Shown here: positions 27,113 to 36,763 of the stretch, in pieces
How positions within the stretch are numbered: the first letter of the stretch is position 1
Layout: every line of letters begins with the position of its first letter
NCBI GenBank assembly: GCA_026005095.1
Contig: BPKK01000008.1
Location: 1-64,000 of the forward strand
DNA from: Silanimonas sp.
GTDB lineage: Bacteria > Pseudomonadota > Gammaproteobacteria > Xanthomonadales > Xanthomonadaceae
Direction of reading: 5' to 3'
Length of the DNA stretch: 64,000 nucleotides
The notes under the pieces: generated by a model
The model's input: only the letters and a program-made list of their open reading frames with translations
The model's database searches: none
What the model was told of the DNA's origin: nothing
Program-made: the position numbers and the translations under genes

Positions 27113-27931
27113 ATGCCCCGTTCTCTCGTCCTCGCCCTCTCCCTCGGCCTGAGCCTCGCCGCCTGCGCGCAGCCGGCCGGGAACACCGGCACGCCTGCCG
27201 CCACGGCGCCGGCCGCCTCCGGTGCTCCCGCCCGCCCGGGCGAGGAGGCGGTGCGCGCGGCCCTGGCCGGCGTTCTGCCGGGCAACGAGATCCGTCGCCT
27301 GCGCCCGGCGCCCTTCGCTGGCTTCCAAGAGGTGGTGATCGCTGGCCGTGTGCTCTATGTGAGTGACGATGGCCGCTATGCCATCGACGGCGCACTGATC
27401 GACCTCGCTGATCGGCGCAACCTCACCGAGTCGGCCATGGATGAGGTGCGGGTACAGGAGTTGAAGCGCATCCCCGCCGAGAAGCGCATCGTCTTCGCCC
27501 CGCGCGAGCCGAAGTACACGGTGACGGTGTTCACCGACATCGACTGCGGCTACTGCCGGATGTTCCATCAGCACATGGCCGAGTACAACGCGCTCGGCAT
27601 CGCCGTGGAGTACCTGTTCTTCCCGCGCGCCGGCCAGGGCTCGGCGCCCTGGCAGCAGGCCGAGGCGGTGTGGTGCTCGAAGGACCCGCGCCAGGCCATG
27701 ACCGAGGCCAAGGGGGGCAAGACCCTGCCGGCCCCGCCCGCCGGCTGCAAGAGCCCGGTGGCCGAGGAGTACGCGCTGGGCCGCGAGGTCGGGGTCAATG
27801 CCACCCCGGCGGTGTTCGCCCCCAGCGGCGCCCAGATCGGCGGCTATCTCGAACCGCAGCGCCTGCTGCAGGCCCTGGAGCAGGACGCCCGGCGTCAGGC
27901 CCAGGCGGCGCAGCGCTCTGACCGGCGCTGA
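27113..27931 (+). CDS. dsbC: Thiol:disulfide interchange protein DsbC
   Basis: DsbC isomerises wrong disulfides in the periplasm. The 272-residue product has an N-terminal dimerisation domain and a thioredoxin-fold domain with active-site CGYC (in [12 protein letters not shown]) and a cis-Pro in VNATPAVF. The N-terminus [18 protein letters not shown] fits a lipoprotein signal (lipobox LAAC), unlike the soluble E. coli DsbC, so it may be membrane-tethered. The start at 27113 was chosen for that signal. Confidence 0.93.
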   Translation: MPRSLVLALSLGLSLAACAQPAGNTGTPAATAPAASGAPARPGEEAVRAALAGVLPGNEIRRLRPAPFAGFQEVVIAGRVLYVSDDGRYAIDGALIDLADRRNLTESAMDEVRVQELKRIPAEKRIVFAPREPKYTVTVFTDIDCGYCRMFHQHMAEYNALGIAVEYLFFPRAGQGSAPWQQAEAVWCSKDPRQAMTEAKGGKTLPAPPAGCKSPVAEEYALGREVGVNATPAVFAPSGAQIGGYLEPQRLLQALEQDARRQAQAAQRSDRR

Positions 27932-27983
27932 TCCCGGGGTGTCCGGTCGCAGCGCCGGCCGCGGCCGGGCAGGGGCGCTTTGC

Positions 27984-27989
27984 TAGAAT
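27984..27989 (+). promoter_or_regulatory. -10-like TAGAAT before purL
   Basis: GCTAGAAT lies 31 nt before the purL ATG in the 89-bp dsbC-purL gap. No PurR-like operator was recognised. Confidence 0.35.
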
Positions 27990-28020
27990 CCACCCCCCGC
28001 CTCGCCGGATCCGCTGGTCC

Positions 28021-31000
28021 ATGATCGTGCTCGAGGGCCTGCCGGCCCTGTCTGCCTTCCGCCTCCACCGCCTGCTGGCCGAGTGCAGGGCGATCCACCC
28101 CGCGGTCGAGCTGCCTGCCACCCGCCACCTCTATCTGCTGCAGCCCGAGCCGGGCGCCCACCTCGATCTCGCCGCCATCGGCGGCATCCTCGAGGGCTGC
28201 GTGGCGATGACGCCGCCGGCGCCGGGCACTGTGGCCCGCTACGTGCTGCCGCGCTTCGGCACCCGTTCCCCGTGGTCGAGCAAGGCCACCGAGATCCTGC
28301 GCGGTGCCGGCCATCCGGTGGCACGCGTGGAACGCGGCCTGCGCCTCGACATCGCCCACTGGCCGGCCGATGCCGGCACGGCACGGCGCCTCGCCCGGGT
28401 GCTGCACGACCCGATGACCCAGTCCCTGGTGGAGTCCCTCGACGCGGCGGCGGCCCTGTTCGAGGTGCCGGCCACCGGCGCTGTCGAGTACATCGATCCT
28501 GCCGCCCTGCCGCAGGCGAACCTCCGCCTCGGCCTTGCGCTCTCGGAGGACGAGATCGCCTACCTCCAAGAGGCCTACACCCGCCTCGGCCGGCCGGCCA
28601 CCGACGCCGAGCTGATGATGTTCGCCCAGGCGAACTCCGAGCACTGCCGGCACAAGATCTTCAATGCCAGCTGGACCATCGACGGCGAGGCACAGGCGCA
28701 CTCGCTGTTCAAGATGATCAAGGCCACGCATGCGGCCACCCCGCAGCACACCCTCACCGCCTACCGCGACAACGCGGCGGTGGTGGAAGGCCATCCGGGC
28801 CGGCGTTTCCGCCCAGATCCCGCGAGCGGCGAGTACCGCGCCGAGCCGGTCGTCGACAGTGCCTACTGCATCAAGGTCGAAACCCACAACCACCCCACCG
28901 CCATCTCGCCCTTTCCGGGCGCCTCCACCGGCGCCGGTGGCGAGATCCGCGACGAGGGCGCCACCGGCCGTGGCGGCAAGCCCAAAGCCGGGCTCACCGG
29001 CTTTGCCGTCTCGCATCTGCGCATCCCGGGGGCCCCGCAGCCCTGGGAGCAGCCGCGGCCGCTCAATCCGCGCATGGCTCCGGCCTTCGAGATCATGCGC
29101 GACGGTCCGCTGGGGGCCGCCGCCTTCAACAACGAGTTCGGCCGCCCGGCGCTGGCCGGCTATTTCCGTAGCTTCGAGCTGCCCACCGAGACGCCGGGTC
29201 TGGTACGCGCCTACGACAAGCCGATCATGCTGGCCGGCGGTCTCGGGGCGATCGACCGGCCGCAGGTGCAGAAACTCGGCCTGCGCCCCGGCGATCTCGT
29301 CATCGTGGCCGGCGGGCCGGCGATGCTGATCGGCCTCGGCGGTGGCGCCGCCAGTTCACTGGCCAGCGGGCAGAGCAGCGAGGAGCTCGATTTCGCCTCG
29401 GTGCAGCGCGACAACCCGGAGATGCAGCGCCGGGTGCAGGAGGTGATCGACCGCTGCGTGGCCCTTGGCGATGCCAACCCGATTCGCGCCATCCACGACG
29501 TCGGCGCCGGCGGGCTGTCGAACGCCATCCCCGAACTGCTGCACGATGCCGGCCTTGGCGGCCGCATCGAGCTCGCGAAGCTGCCGAGTGACGATCCCTC
29601 GCTCTCGCCGATGCAGCTCTGGTGCAATGAATCGCAGGAGCGCTACGTGCTCGGCATCGCGCCCGGCGACCTTGCCGTCTTCGAGGCCCTGTGCGCCCGC
29701 GAGCGCTGCCCCTATGCCGTGGTCGGCGTGGCTACGGCGGAGGAGGTGCTGGTGCTGGAGGCCGCGGACGGCAGTCGGCCGATCGACCTGCCGATGGAGG
29801 TGCTGTTCGGCAAGCCGCCGAAGATGCATCGCGACACCGCCCGCGTGGCACCGCCGCGCTGGCCGCGGCTCGATACCGCCGGCCTCGATCTGCGCGAGGC
29901 GGCGCTGCGGGTGCTCTCCCACCCCACCGTAGCGAGCAAGGGTTTCCTCGTCACCATCGGCGATCGCAGCGTCGGCGGGCTCACCGCCCGCGACCAGATG
30001 GTGGGCCCCTGGCAGCTGCCGGTGGCCGACTGCGCCATCACCCTCACCGATTTCCACGGTCACGCCGGCGAGGCCATGGCCATGGGCGAGCGCACTCCGC
30101 TGGCCCTGATCGATGCCAGGGCTTCGGCCCGCATGGCGGTGGGCGAGGCCATCACCAACCTGGTCGCCGCCCCCATCGCGGCGCTGGAGGAAGTGAAGCT
30201 CTCGGCCAACTGGATGGCCGCCGCTGGCCACCCCGGTGAGGACGCCGCCCTGTTCGATGCCGTGAAGGCAGTGGGACTCGAGCTCTGCCCGGCGCTCGAT
30301 CTCGCCATTCCGGTGGGCAAGGACTCGCTCTCGATGCAGGCGCAGTACGCTGCGCCGGAAGGCGCGCAGAAGAGCGTCTCGCCAGTCTCGCTGGTGGTCA
30401 GTGCCTTCGCTCGGGTGGCCGATGTGCGCCGCCAGCTCACCCCTGAGCTGAAACGCGGGGTGGACTCCGAGCTCTGGCTGATCGGCCTTGGTGCCGGCAA
30501 GAAGCGCCTCGGCGGTTCCATCCTGGCGCAGTGTTACGGTGCCTTCGGTGGCACTCCGCCCGATCTCGACGACCCGCAGCGCCTGCGCGACTTCGTTGCC
30601 CTCGTGAATGCCGCCCGCGACGAGGGCCTGTTGCTCGCCTACCACGACCGCAGCGACGGCGGCGCCTTCGCCACGCTCTGCGAGATGGCTTTCGCCGGCC
30701 ACCAGGGCCTCGATGTGGTGCTCGACGGCTGGGGCGACGATCCCTTCCGCACCCTGTTCGCCGAGGAGCTCGGCGCGGTGGTGCAGGTGGCGGTGGAAGA
30801 CCGCGCCGCCTTCGCCGACCTCGTGGAGCGCCATAGCCTCACCGAATGCGCGCAGCGCATCGGCCGCCCCTCGACCTCACCGCGGGTGCGGGTGAGCGAC
30901 GAGGGCAAGGTGCTGGCCGAGTGGTCGTGGGCCGAGCTGTTCGACGCCTGGTGGTCGACCAGCCACGCCATGCAGCGGCGGCGCGACGATCCGGCCTGCG

Positions 31001-31872
31001 CCGATGCCGAGCGCGAGGCGCGCCGGCGCTTCGATGACCCGGGTCTCGTACCGAAGCTCGGCTTCGATCCTGCCGAGGACGTGGCCGCTCCCTACATCGC
31101 CACCGGTGTCCGCCCGCGGGTGGCCATCCTGCGCGAGCAGGGGGTGAACGGGCAGATCGAAATGGCCGCGGCCTTCGACCGCGCCGGCTTCGCCGCCATC
31201 GACGTGCACATGAGCGACCTCATCGAGGGTCGCCTCACGCTGGAAGGCTTCAAGGGCCTCGCTGCCTGCGGCGGCTTCAGTTATGGCGATGTGCTGGGCG
31301 CGGGGCGCGGCTGGGCCGCCTCGATCCTCACCCGCCCGGCCCTGCGTGAGCAGTTCGCCGCCTTCTTCGCCCGCCCCGATACCTTCAGCCTCGGCGTTTG
31401 CAATGGCTGCCAGATGCTGGCGCAGCTGAAGGACCTGGTGCCGGGCGCCGAGCACTGGCCGCGTTTCGTGCGCAACGAGAGCGAGCAGTACGAGGCCCGG
31501 CTGGTGCAGGTGAGGGTGGAGGACTCGCCCTCAGTGCTGCTCGCCGGCATGGCCGGCTCGCGCCTGCCGGTGGTGGTCTCGCATGGCGAGGGACGCGCGC
31601 GTTTCACCGAGGACGCCCATCGCACCGGCGCTGCCGTGGCGCTGCGCTACGTCGACGGCCACGGGCGGGTGGCCGACGAATTCCCGGCCAATCCGAATGG
31701 CTCGCCGGAGGGCATTGCCGGCCTCACCTCGCGCGATGGCCGCGCCACCCTGATGATGCCGCACCCGGAGCGGGTGTTCCGCACCGTGCAGCTCTCCTGG
31801 GCGCCGGCGGGCTGGGGCGAGGACTCGCCCTGGCTGCGCTTGTTCCGCAACGCGCGGCGCTTCGTGGGCTGA
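28021..31872 (+). CDS. purL: Phosphoribosylformylglycinamidine synthase
   Basis: This is the large single-chain PurL of gammaproteobacteria (1283 residues), which converts FGAR to FGAM in purine synthesis. Domain order is an N-terminal PurS-like domain, a linker, and two AIR-synthase-like halves ([26 protein letters not shown] in the first, GKDSLSMQ in the second). The C-terminal glutaminase has Cys in GVCNGCQML and the pair MPHPER. All parts are intact. It is followed by a 221-bp gap carrying repeat copy B. Confidence 0.97.
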   Translation: MIVLEGLPALSAFRLHRLLAECRAIHPAVELPATRHLYLLQPEPGAHLDLAAIGGILEGCVAMTPPAPGTVARYVLPRFGTRSPWSSKATEILRGAGHPVARVERGLRLDIAHWPADAGTARRLARVLHDPMTQSLVESLDAAAALFEVPATGAVEYIDPAALPQANLRLGLALSEDEIAYLQEAYTRLGRPATDAELMMFAQANSEHCRHKIFNASWTIDGEAQAHSLFKMIKATHAATPQHTLTAYRDNAAVVEGHPGRRFRPDPASGEYRAEPVVDSAYCIKVETHNHPTAISPFPGASTGAGGEIRDEGATGRGGKPKAGLTGFAVSHLRIPGAPQPWEQPRPLNPRMAPAFEIMRDGPLGAAAFNNEFGRPALAGYFRSFELPTETPGLVRAYDKPIMLAGGLGAIDRPQVQKLGLRPGDLVIVAGGPAMLIGLGGGAASSLASGQSSEELDFASVQRDNPEMQRRVQEVIDRCVALGDANPIRAIHDVGAGGLSNAIPELLHDAGLGGRIELAKLPSDDPSLSPMQLWCNESQERYVLGIAPGDLAVFEALCARERCPYAVVGVATAEEVLVLEAADGSRPIDLPMEVLFGKPPKMHRDTARVAPPRWPRLDTAGLDLREAALRVLSHPTVASKGFLVTIGDRSVGGLTARDQMVGPWQLPVADCAITLTDFHGHAGEAMAMGERTPLALIDARASARMAVGEAITNLVAAPIAALEEVKLSANWMAAAGHPGEDAALFDAVKAVGLELCPALDLAIPVGKDSLSMQAQYAAPEGAQKSVSPVSLVVSAFARVADVRRQLTPELKRGVDSELWLIGLGAGKKRLGGSILAQCYGAFGGTPPDLDDPQRLRDFVALVNAARDEGLLLAYHDRSDGGAFATLCEMAFAGHQGLDVVLDGWGDDPFRTLFAEELGAVVQVAVEDRAAFADLVERHSLTECAQRIGRPSTSPRVRVSDEGKVLAEWSWAELFDAWWSTSHAMQRRRDDPACADAEREARRRFDDPGLVPKLGFDPAEDVAAPYIATGVRPRVAILREQGVNGQIEMAAAFDRAGFAAIDVHMSDLIEGRLTLEGFKGLAACGGFSYGDVLGAGRGWAASILTRPALREQFAAFFARPDTFSLGVCNGCQMLAQLKDLVPGAEHWPRFVRNESEQYEARLVQVRVEDSPSVLLAGMAGSRLPVVVSHGEGRARFTEDAHRTGAAVALRYVDGHGRVADEFPANPNGSPEGIAGLTSRDGRATLMMPHPERVFRTVQLSWAPAGWGEDSPWLRLFRNARRFVG

Positions 31873-31884
31873 GCGGGCGGGGTA

Positions 31885-32060
31885 GCCTGCTTCTTCGAAA
31901 GTCGTCGCCTCCGCTGGCCGGCCTGTTTTCACCGCGGGAACGCCCGCCTTCGCGCGGCGTGCGCCCCCGTGCGGAGGGCGGTCAGCGGGAGCAGGCCAGG
32001 GATGGCCTGCGTTGCCGAATATGGAGCCGGACGCGGAATCTGAGGCGCTCGCGACGACCG
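31885..32060. repeat. Dispersed intergenic repeat, copy B (between purL and gspE)
   Basis: The purL-gspE gap contains GCCTTCGCGCGGCGTGCGC (about 31948-31966), an inverted match to part of copy A. It also holds a second module (about 31988-32045) directly matching copy A. An 8-bp palindromic stem GCAGGCCA-GGGA-TGGCCTGC (about 31992-32011) forms its core. Relative to copy A the first module is flipped and moved to the other side, so the family is mosaic. Confidence 0.55.
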
Positions 32061-32081
32061 CTTTTCGCCACACGCCCCTGC

Positions 32082-32087
32082 TACCCT
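32082..32087 (+). promoter_or_regulatory. -10-like TACCCT before gspE
   Basis: TACCCT ends 6 nt before the gspE ATG with no Shine-Dalgarno sequence between. This is another candidate for a leaderless or very short-leader transcript. Confidence 0.3.
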
Positions 32088-32093
32088 TGGGCG

Positions 32094-33833
32094 ATGGCCG
32101 ACACCGACGCCCCCGCCCCCCCCGCCGACGCCATGCCGGACGCCGCGCCGGATGCCCTCGACGCCCGCATCGCCGAGGCGCTGCTGGCGCGCGGGCGGCT
32201 GAAGGAGGCCGATCTCGCCCGCGCCGAACGCCTGCGTGCCGAGACCGGCGGCGGGCTGCCGGCCCTGCTGGTCAAGCTCGGCATGGTGTCCGAGCGCGAC
32301 ATGGCCGAGACCCTGGGCGAGGTGCTGGGCCTGCCGCTGCTCGCGGCCAAGGACTGCCCTGACACCCCGCCCGCGGGCGTGCAGCTCTCGGCCAAGTTCC
32401 TCAAGCACCATGCGCTCTGCCCGGTCGGCGAGGACGAGCGCACGGTGACCCTGCTCTGCGCCGACCCGCAGGAGACCTACCCCGTCGATGCCGTGCGGCT
32501 GGCCACCGGCCGCGAGCTGCGGCTGGCCGTGGGCCTGCGCTCCGAGATCGCCGATCTCATCGAGCGCTACTACGGCCAGGGCCGCAGTGCGCTCGGCGCC
32601 ATCGTCGAGGACGTGGGCGAGGAGGCGCGCGAGGAGGACGATGTCGAGCACCTGCGCGACCTCGCCTCCGAGGCGCCGGTGATCCGGCTCGTGAACCTGC
32701 TGATCCAGCGCGCGGTGGAGCAGCGTGCCTCGGACATCCACATCGAACCCTTCGAGTCCCGGCTCAAGGTGCGCTACCGCATCGATGGCGTGCTGGTGGA
32801 TGCCGAGAGTCCGCCGGCGGCGCTCACCGCGGCGGTGATCTCGCGCATCAAGATCATGGCCAAGCTCAACATCGCCGAGCGCCGCCTGCCGCAGGACGGC
32901 CGGATCATGGTGCGCGTGCAGGGCAAGGAGCTCGACCTGCGCGTCAGCACCGTGCCCACCCAGCACGGCGAGAGCGTGGTGATGCGCCTGCTCGACCGCG
33001 AGTCGGTGGTGTTCGACTTCCAGCAGCTCGGCTTCACCGAGGAGTTCCTGCCGAAGTTCCTGAAGGTGCTGGACCAGCCGCACGGCATCCTGCTGGTCAC
33101 CGGCCCCACTGGCTCGGGCAAGACCACGACCCTTTACACCGCGCTGTCGAAGCTCAACACCGACGACGTCAAGATCATCACCGTCGAGGACCCGGTCGAA
33201 TACCAGCTCGAGGGCATCAACCAGATCCAGGCCCGGCCGCAGATCGGTCTTGATTTCGCAACGGCGCTGCGAAGCATCGTCCGTCAAGACCCCGACATCA
33301 TCATGATCGGCGAGATGCGCGACCTCGAGACGGCGAGGATCGCCATCCAGTCGGCGCTCACCGGCCACCTCGTGCTCAGCACCCTGCACACCAACAGCGC
33401 CGCCGGCGGCATCACCCGCCTGCTCGACATGGGGGTGGAGGACTACCTGCTCACCTCCACGGTGAACGGCATTCTCGGCCAGCGCCTGGTGCGCCGGCTC
33501 GAGCCCACGCACGCCGAGCGCTACGAGGCAACACCGGAGGAGATCGAGAAGTTCGGCCTGCGCCGCCTGCAGCCCGAGGGTCCGATTCACCTCTTCCGCC
33601 CGCGGCCCTCGGCGCTGACGCCCACCGGCTATCTGGGACGTACCACGATCATGGAATTCCTGGTGGTGGATGATGCGATCCGCAAGCTAGTGATGCAGCA
33701 CGCCACCAGTAGCGAGATCGAGCGCGAGGCCCGCGCCCGCGGCATGCGCACCATGTACGAGGACGGCCTCGCCAAGGCCCTGGCCGGACTCACCACCATC
33801 GAGGAAGTGCTGCGCGTGACCGAGGAGGCGTAA
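32094..33833 (+). CDS. gspE: Type II secretion ATPase GspE (XpsE)
   Basis: This 579-residue hexameric ATPase powers pseudopilus assembly. The N-terminal domain (about 20-160) binds GspL. The ATPase core has Walker A GPTGSGKT (337-344), the Asp box near ITVEDPVEY, Walker B DPDIIMIGEMRD and the His box TGHLVLSTLHTN. The usual C-terminal tetracysteine zinc domain is missing its cysteines (residues about 465-520 contain none), although the surrounding GYLGRTTIMEF is kept. The rest of the gsp genes resume at 35540 after an inserted segment. Confidence 0.95.
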   Translation: MADTDAPAPPADAMPDAAPDALDARIAEALLARGRLKEADLARAERLRAETGGGLPALLVKLGMVSERDMAETLGEVLGLPLLAAKDCPDTPPAGVQLSAKFLKHHALCPVGEDERTVTLLCADPQETYPVDAVRLATGRELRLAVGLRSEIADLIERYYGQGRSALGAIVEDVGEEAREEDDVEHLRDLASEAPVIRLVNLLIQRAVEQRASDIHIEPFESRLKVRYRIDGVLVDAESPPAALTAAVISRIKIMAKLNIAERRLPQDGRIMVRVQGKELDLRVSTVPTQHGESVVMRLLDRESVVFDFQQLGFTEEFLPKFLKVLDQPHGILLVTGPTGSGKTTTLYTALSKLNTDDVKIITVEDPVEYQLEGINQIQARPQIGLDFATALRSIVRQDPDIIMIGEMRDLETARIAIQSALTGHLVLSTLHTNSAAGGITRLLDMGVEDYLLTSTVNGILGQRLVRRLEPTHAERYEATPEEIEKFGLRRLQPEGPIHLFRPRPSALTPTGYLGRTTIMEFLVVDDAIRKLVMQHATSSEIEREARARGMRTMYEDGLAKALAGLTTIEEVLRVTEEA

Positions 33834-33839
33834 CACCTG

Positions 33840-33870
33840 TTGACATTCTCATGAGGGGGGGGGGGATGCT
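33840..33870 (+). promoter_or_regulatory. Possible promoter with an 11-G homopolymer in the spacer
   Basis: Directly after the gspE stop there is a perfect -35, TTGACA (33840-33845). A run of 11 G (33855-33865) follows and then GATGCT (33865-33870) as a weak -10. The spacer is 19 bp with this tract length; two fewer G would give the optimal 17. It would drive the downstream two-gene cassette. Confidence 0.35.
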
Positions 33871-33968
33871 GAAGGCGCGCCGCGTGAAGAATCCGCGGCG
33901 CGGGCTACCCCCCGAGCCCACGTTCCCTTGCTCCGCCCGAGTGGGGAGGCGGAGATCAGGAAGCGACC

Positions 33969-34448
33969 ATGATCAAGAAGCTTAAGTCTTCGGCACTGCT
34001 CTTTTTCTGCCTTGCAGGCGTGGTGCTTGCTTGCACCCATGTTTTTGGGAAGAAGGTCATCGCGATCAACATCGTTGGGCCAGCCGGCGCCGAGGCGATG
34101 AAGGCGGCGATCGCTGCTGAGGTGGACGCGCAATATGGCAACTCCGAACTCGATGTCTCGTATGAGGAGGTTCGGGTCATGGGAAGTTATAACCGTGGTC
34201 CACTTGACCGCCCCATCGTCAAGATGTGTGGACAGACGTTCGGTGACGCCGTAAGGGCTTCGCCAACGCATCTCTATTCTTCGGGCCCCATTGGCGGGGG
34301 TGGTGGCGGAGATGGCTCAGGCGGTGGCATTGGCTACGCTTGGGTTCCTATCTACGGGTTCTCGAAGGTCTGTGTTGCCGAGAACGATTGCCGGGTCGAG
34401 ATCCACATCATCGGCTGGCGGCGCGTTTCAGGAAACCAGGTCGTATGA
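33969..34448 (+). CDS. Putative lipoprotein of unknown function (cassette gene 1)
   Basis: The 159-residue product starts with a lipoprotein signal (MIKKLKSSALLFFCLAGVVLAC, lipobox VLAC). The mature part has an alpha/beta-looking segment with conserved-looking Cys residues, a Gly-rich loop (GGGGGGDGSGGG at about 109-120) and ends RVSGNQVV. No family was recognised. Codon use is less GC-biased (AAG/AAA, TCT, GTT) than the flanking gsp genes. The stop overlaps the next gene as ATGA. A poly-G tract and a TTGACA box lie upstream. Confidence 0.7.
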   Translation: MIKKLKSSALLFFCLAGVVLACTHVFGKKVIAINIVGPAGAEAMKAAIAAEVDAQYGNSELDVSYEEVRVMGSYNRGPLDRPIVKMCGQTFGDAVRASPTHLYSSGPIGGGGGGDGSGGGIGYAWVPIYGFSKVCVAENDCRVEIHIIGWRRVSGNQVV

Positions 34449-35311
34449 CGAGACGGGTATCGCACTCCATGGCAATCCGATCCATCCGTTGGAAGCCTGT
34501 CGTTGCCTTGGCTGGCAGCGTCCTTGTGGCGCTGGTGATCGCGCTTCTCTCACGCGGAGGCTCGCCGGAGCAGTCTGGGCGGCCCGGCAGGCCTTCTGGT
34601 ATGTCGCTTGATGCGCCGATCGATCCGGGCTCTGTTGGTGCCGGGGAACGTGGGGAGGCAGGCTCACCTCTCCCGGCGGTCGCTTCGTCGGGTTTTCGGA
34701 TCGATGGAACAGCGTTCGTTTCTCCCCGTGGCGAACGATTCGAACTGAGTCCGGAGGAATCCACCGACGATCGAAGCCAAGCGGAAATGGCGTGGTTGCT
34801 GAGGAATGGATACTTGCCGGCCTCCTATCTAGCGTCCAAAGCCCTGGAGCAATTCGACCCCGAGATGAGGCTGGAATCGATCGACGTCATCGATGGGTTG
34901 GATTTCGATGAGATGTGGCTGCTCCGTTCGGCGGCGATCTCTGCGGATCCGGCGCGTGCTACAGAAGCACAAGCCCTGTTGCTCGAGGCAGCAACCTTCG
35001 GTGGATCCATCGCGGCTCTGGAGGTGTTAGCAAACGCCTATGCCTTCGGGGTGAGGCCTGACCCTGTCGTCTCAGAGGCTTACACCGTGGCAGCCTTTCT
35101 TCGAGGTCATGTGCATGGTGGTATTGGATCCGGGGCGAATGCGGCGCTCGAGCTTGCTCCGGATCAGCGGCGTGCGGCCTCGCATCTTGCACTGCAGCTA
35201 CTCGATCGCATGAACGCCGAGCGAGCACGGGCAGGTCTCCCACCCCTCCAAACAGATCGGCGGCCGGGTCCTGTGGTTCCTTCGCCATCAGTGCCTGATC
35301 TCCGGCCATAG
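34445..35311 (+). CDS. Membrane-anchored Sel1/TPR-like protein of unknown function (cassette gene 2)
   Basis: The 288-residue protein starts at the ATG overlapping the previous stop. A basic N-terminus leads into one membrane helix (about 18-35) and a low-complexity Gly/Pro linker. A helical domain follows in which EAQALLLEAATFGGSIAALEVLANAYAFG resembles a Sel1-like repeat. It ends in a Pro-rich tail. A periplasmic, single-pass protein is likely. No specific family was recognised. GC content is visibly lower than the surrounding operon. Confidence 0.7.
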   Translation: MTRRVSHSMAIRSIRWKPVVALAGSVLVALVIALLSRGGSPEQSGRPGRPSGMSLDAPIDPGSVGAGERGEAGSPLPAVASSGFRIDGTAFVSPRGERFELSPEESTDDRSQAEMAWLLRNGYLPASYLASKALEQFDPEMRLESIDVIDGLDFDEMWLLRSAAISADPARATEAQALLLEAATFGGSIAALEVLANAYAFGVRPDPVVSEAYTVAAFLRGHVHGGIGSGANAALELAPDQRRAASHLALQLLDRMNAERARAGLPPLQTDRRPGPVVPSPSVPDLRP

Positions 35312-35539
35312 CGGTTCCATGCCTGGTGGCGTACTGCGACGCTCGCACGAGTTTCTGACCTCCGTTTTCACGGAGCGAGCCGGCTTGGAGTCCACGTCAT
35401 CGCCTGGCAGGGCGGTTCATCCGTTACCAGGGCCGTCTTGGGGCTACTGCCGCCACGACATCCGCCCTTTGTCCGGCGTAGAGGGCGTTATGAGGCTTTC
35501 GGCTACACTGCAACTCAGCCGATTTGCCTTGCGCCTCTG
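35312..35539 (+). promoter_or_regulatory. Non-coding region before gspF with -10-like TACACT
   Basis: This 228-bp gap has no convincing gene. TACACT (35504-35509) lies 30 nt before the gspF start and could re-initiate transcription of gspF onward. A 17-codon frame (ATG at 35490, MRLSATLQLS...) ends at a TGA overlapping the gspF GTG and might act as a coupled leader; this is speculative. The repeated modules of copies A and B are not seen here. Confidence 0.3.
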
Positions 35540-36763
35540 GTGACGACGTTCCGATACAAAGCCCTAAGCGCCACGGGTGAGTCGCTCGTTGGCTCGATGG
35601 AGGCCCCGTGCGCCGAGGACGTAGTCGCGCGCCTTCAGGAACAGGGCCACCTGCCGCTGGAGGTGGGCACCACGCTGGACGAGGGGGCGGGAGAGGGCCT
35701 GGCCGCGCTGTTCCGGCGAAAGGCGATGGACGCGGCGGGCCTGCTGCACTTCACCCAGCAGCTCGCCACCCTGCTCGGCGCTGGGCAGCCGCTGGATCGT
35801 GCGCTCGGCACCTTGCTGGACTTGCCCGAGCACCCACAGGGGCGGCGGGTGGTCGAGCGCATCCGCGAGGCGGTGCGCGGCGGCCTGCCGCTCTCGGCGG
35901 CGCTGGAGCAGCAGCATGGGCTGTTCCCGCGGCTCTACGTGAACCTGGTGCGGGCCGGCGAGGCGGGCGGCGGCCTGCAGCCGGCCCTGCTGCGGCTGGC
36001 CGACTACCTCGAGCGCGCCGCGGCGCTGAAGGCGCAGGTGGTGTCGGCGCTCGTCTACCCGGTGCTGCTGCTGGTGATGGCACTGGCCGTCTCGGCTTTC
36101 CTGCTCGGGGTGGTGGTGCCGCAGTTCAACGAGCTCTTGGCCAGCACCGATGTGGTGCTGCCCTGGTACACGCAGGCGGTACTGGCTGGCGGCCTGCTGG
36201 TGCGCGATTACTGGCTGCCCGCCTTCGTGGCCCTGGCGCTCGGCCTGCTGCTGGCGCTGCGCCAGCTGCGCCAGCCCGGGCCGCGGGCGCGCTTCGACGC
36301 CTGGCTGCTGGGCCGCCCGCGCTTGGGCGAACTCGTGGCCCGCTACGAGACGGCGCGGCTTGCCCGTACCCTGGGCACCCTGCTGGGCAATGGCGTGCCC
36401 CTGCTCGCCAGCCTCGGTATCGCCGCGCAGGTGGTGGGGAACCGGGCGCTGGCCGCGGCACTCGAACAGGCGGCCGAAGACGTGAAGACCGGGCAGGGCC
36501 TGGGCTTCGCCCTCGGCAAGACCAGGCGTTTTCCCCGCCTCGCCGTGCAGATGGTGCAGGTGGGGGAGGAGTCCGGGGAGCTTGCGGCCATGCTGCTCAA
36601 GGTGGCCGAGACCTTCGACACCGAGACCCAGCGCGCCATCCAGCGCGCGCTCGCCGCCCTGGTGCCGCTCATCACCGTGCTGATGGCGGTGCTGGTGGGT
36701 CTCGTCATCGTGGCCGTGCTCGTTCCGATCTACCAACTCACCAGTTCCGCAGGAGTGCTGTGA
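35540..36763 (+). CDS. gspF: Type II secretion inner-membrane platform protein GspF
   Basis: This 407-residue protein has two T2SS-F domains and three membrane helices (about 168-190, 210-235 and 375-400). Family text includes FRYKALSATGE at the start, FTQQLATLLGAGQPLDRAL, LVRAGEAGGGLQPALLRLADYLE and MVQVGEESGELAAMLLKVAETFD. GTG 35540 gives the conserved N-terminus; longer readings run into the low-GC gap. gspG follows with a TGATG overlap. Confidence 0.95.
   Translation: MTTFRYKALSATGESLVGSMEAPCAEDVVARLQEQGHLPLEVGTTLDEGAGEGLAALFRRKAMDAAGLLHFTQQLATLLGAGQPLDRALGTLLDLPEHPQGRRVVERIREAVRGGLPLSAALEQQHGLFPRLYVNLVRAGEAGGGLQPALLRLADYLERAAALKAQVVSALVYPVLLLVMALAVSAFLLGVVVPQFNELLASTDVVLPWYTQAVLAGGLLVRDYWLPAFVALALGLLLALRQLRQPGPRARFDAWLLGRPRLGELVARYETARLARTLGTLLGNGVPLLASLGIAAQVVGNRALAAALEQAAEDVKTGQGLGFALGKTRRFPRLAVQMVQVGEESGELAAMLLKVAETFDTETQRAIQRALAALVPLITVLMAVLVGLVIVAVLVPIYQLTSSAGVL

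Noticed and set aside
31398-32093. N-terminal extension of gspE back into purL
   Set aside because: The in-frame upstream text overlaps the purL end and repeat copy B and is not GspE-like. ATG 32094 starts the recognisable N-terminal domain.
33834-35539. Insertion sequence or integron as the source of the gspE-gspF cassette
   Set aside because: No transposase, integrase, terminal inverted repeats, target duplication or attC-like site could be found by eye. Only composition and position mark it.
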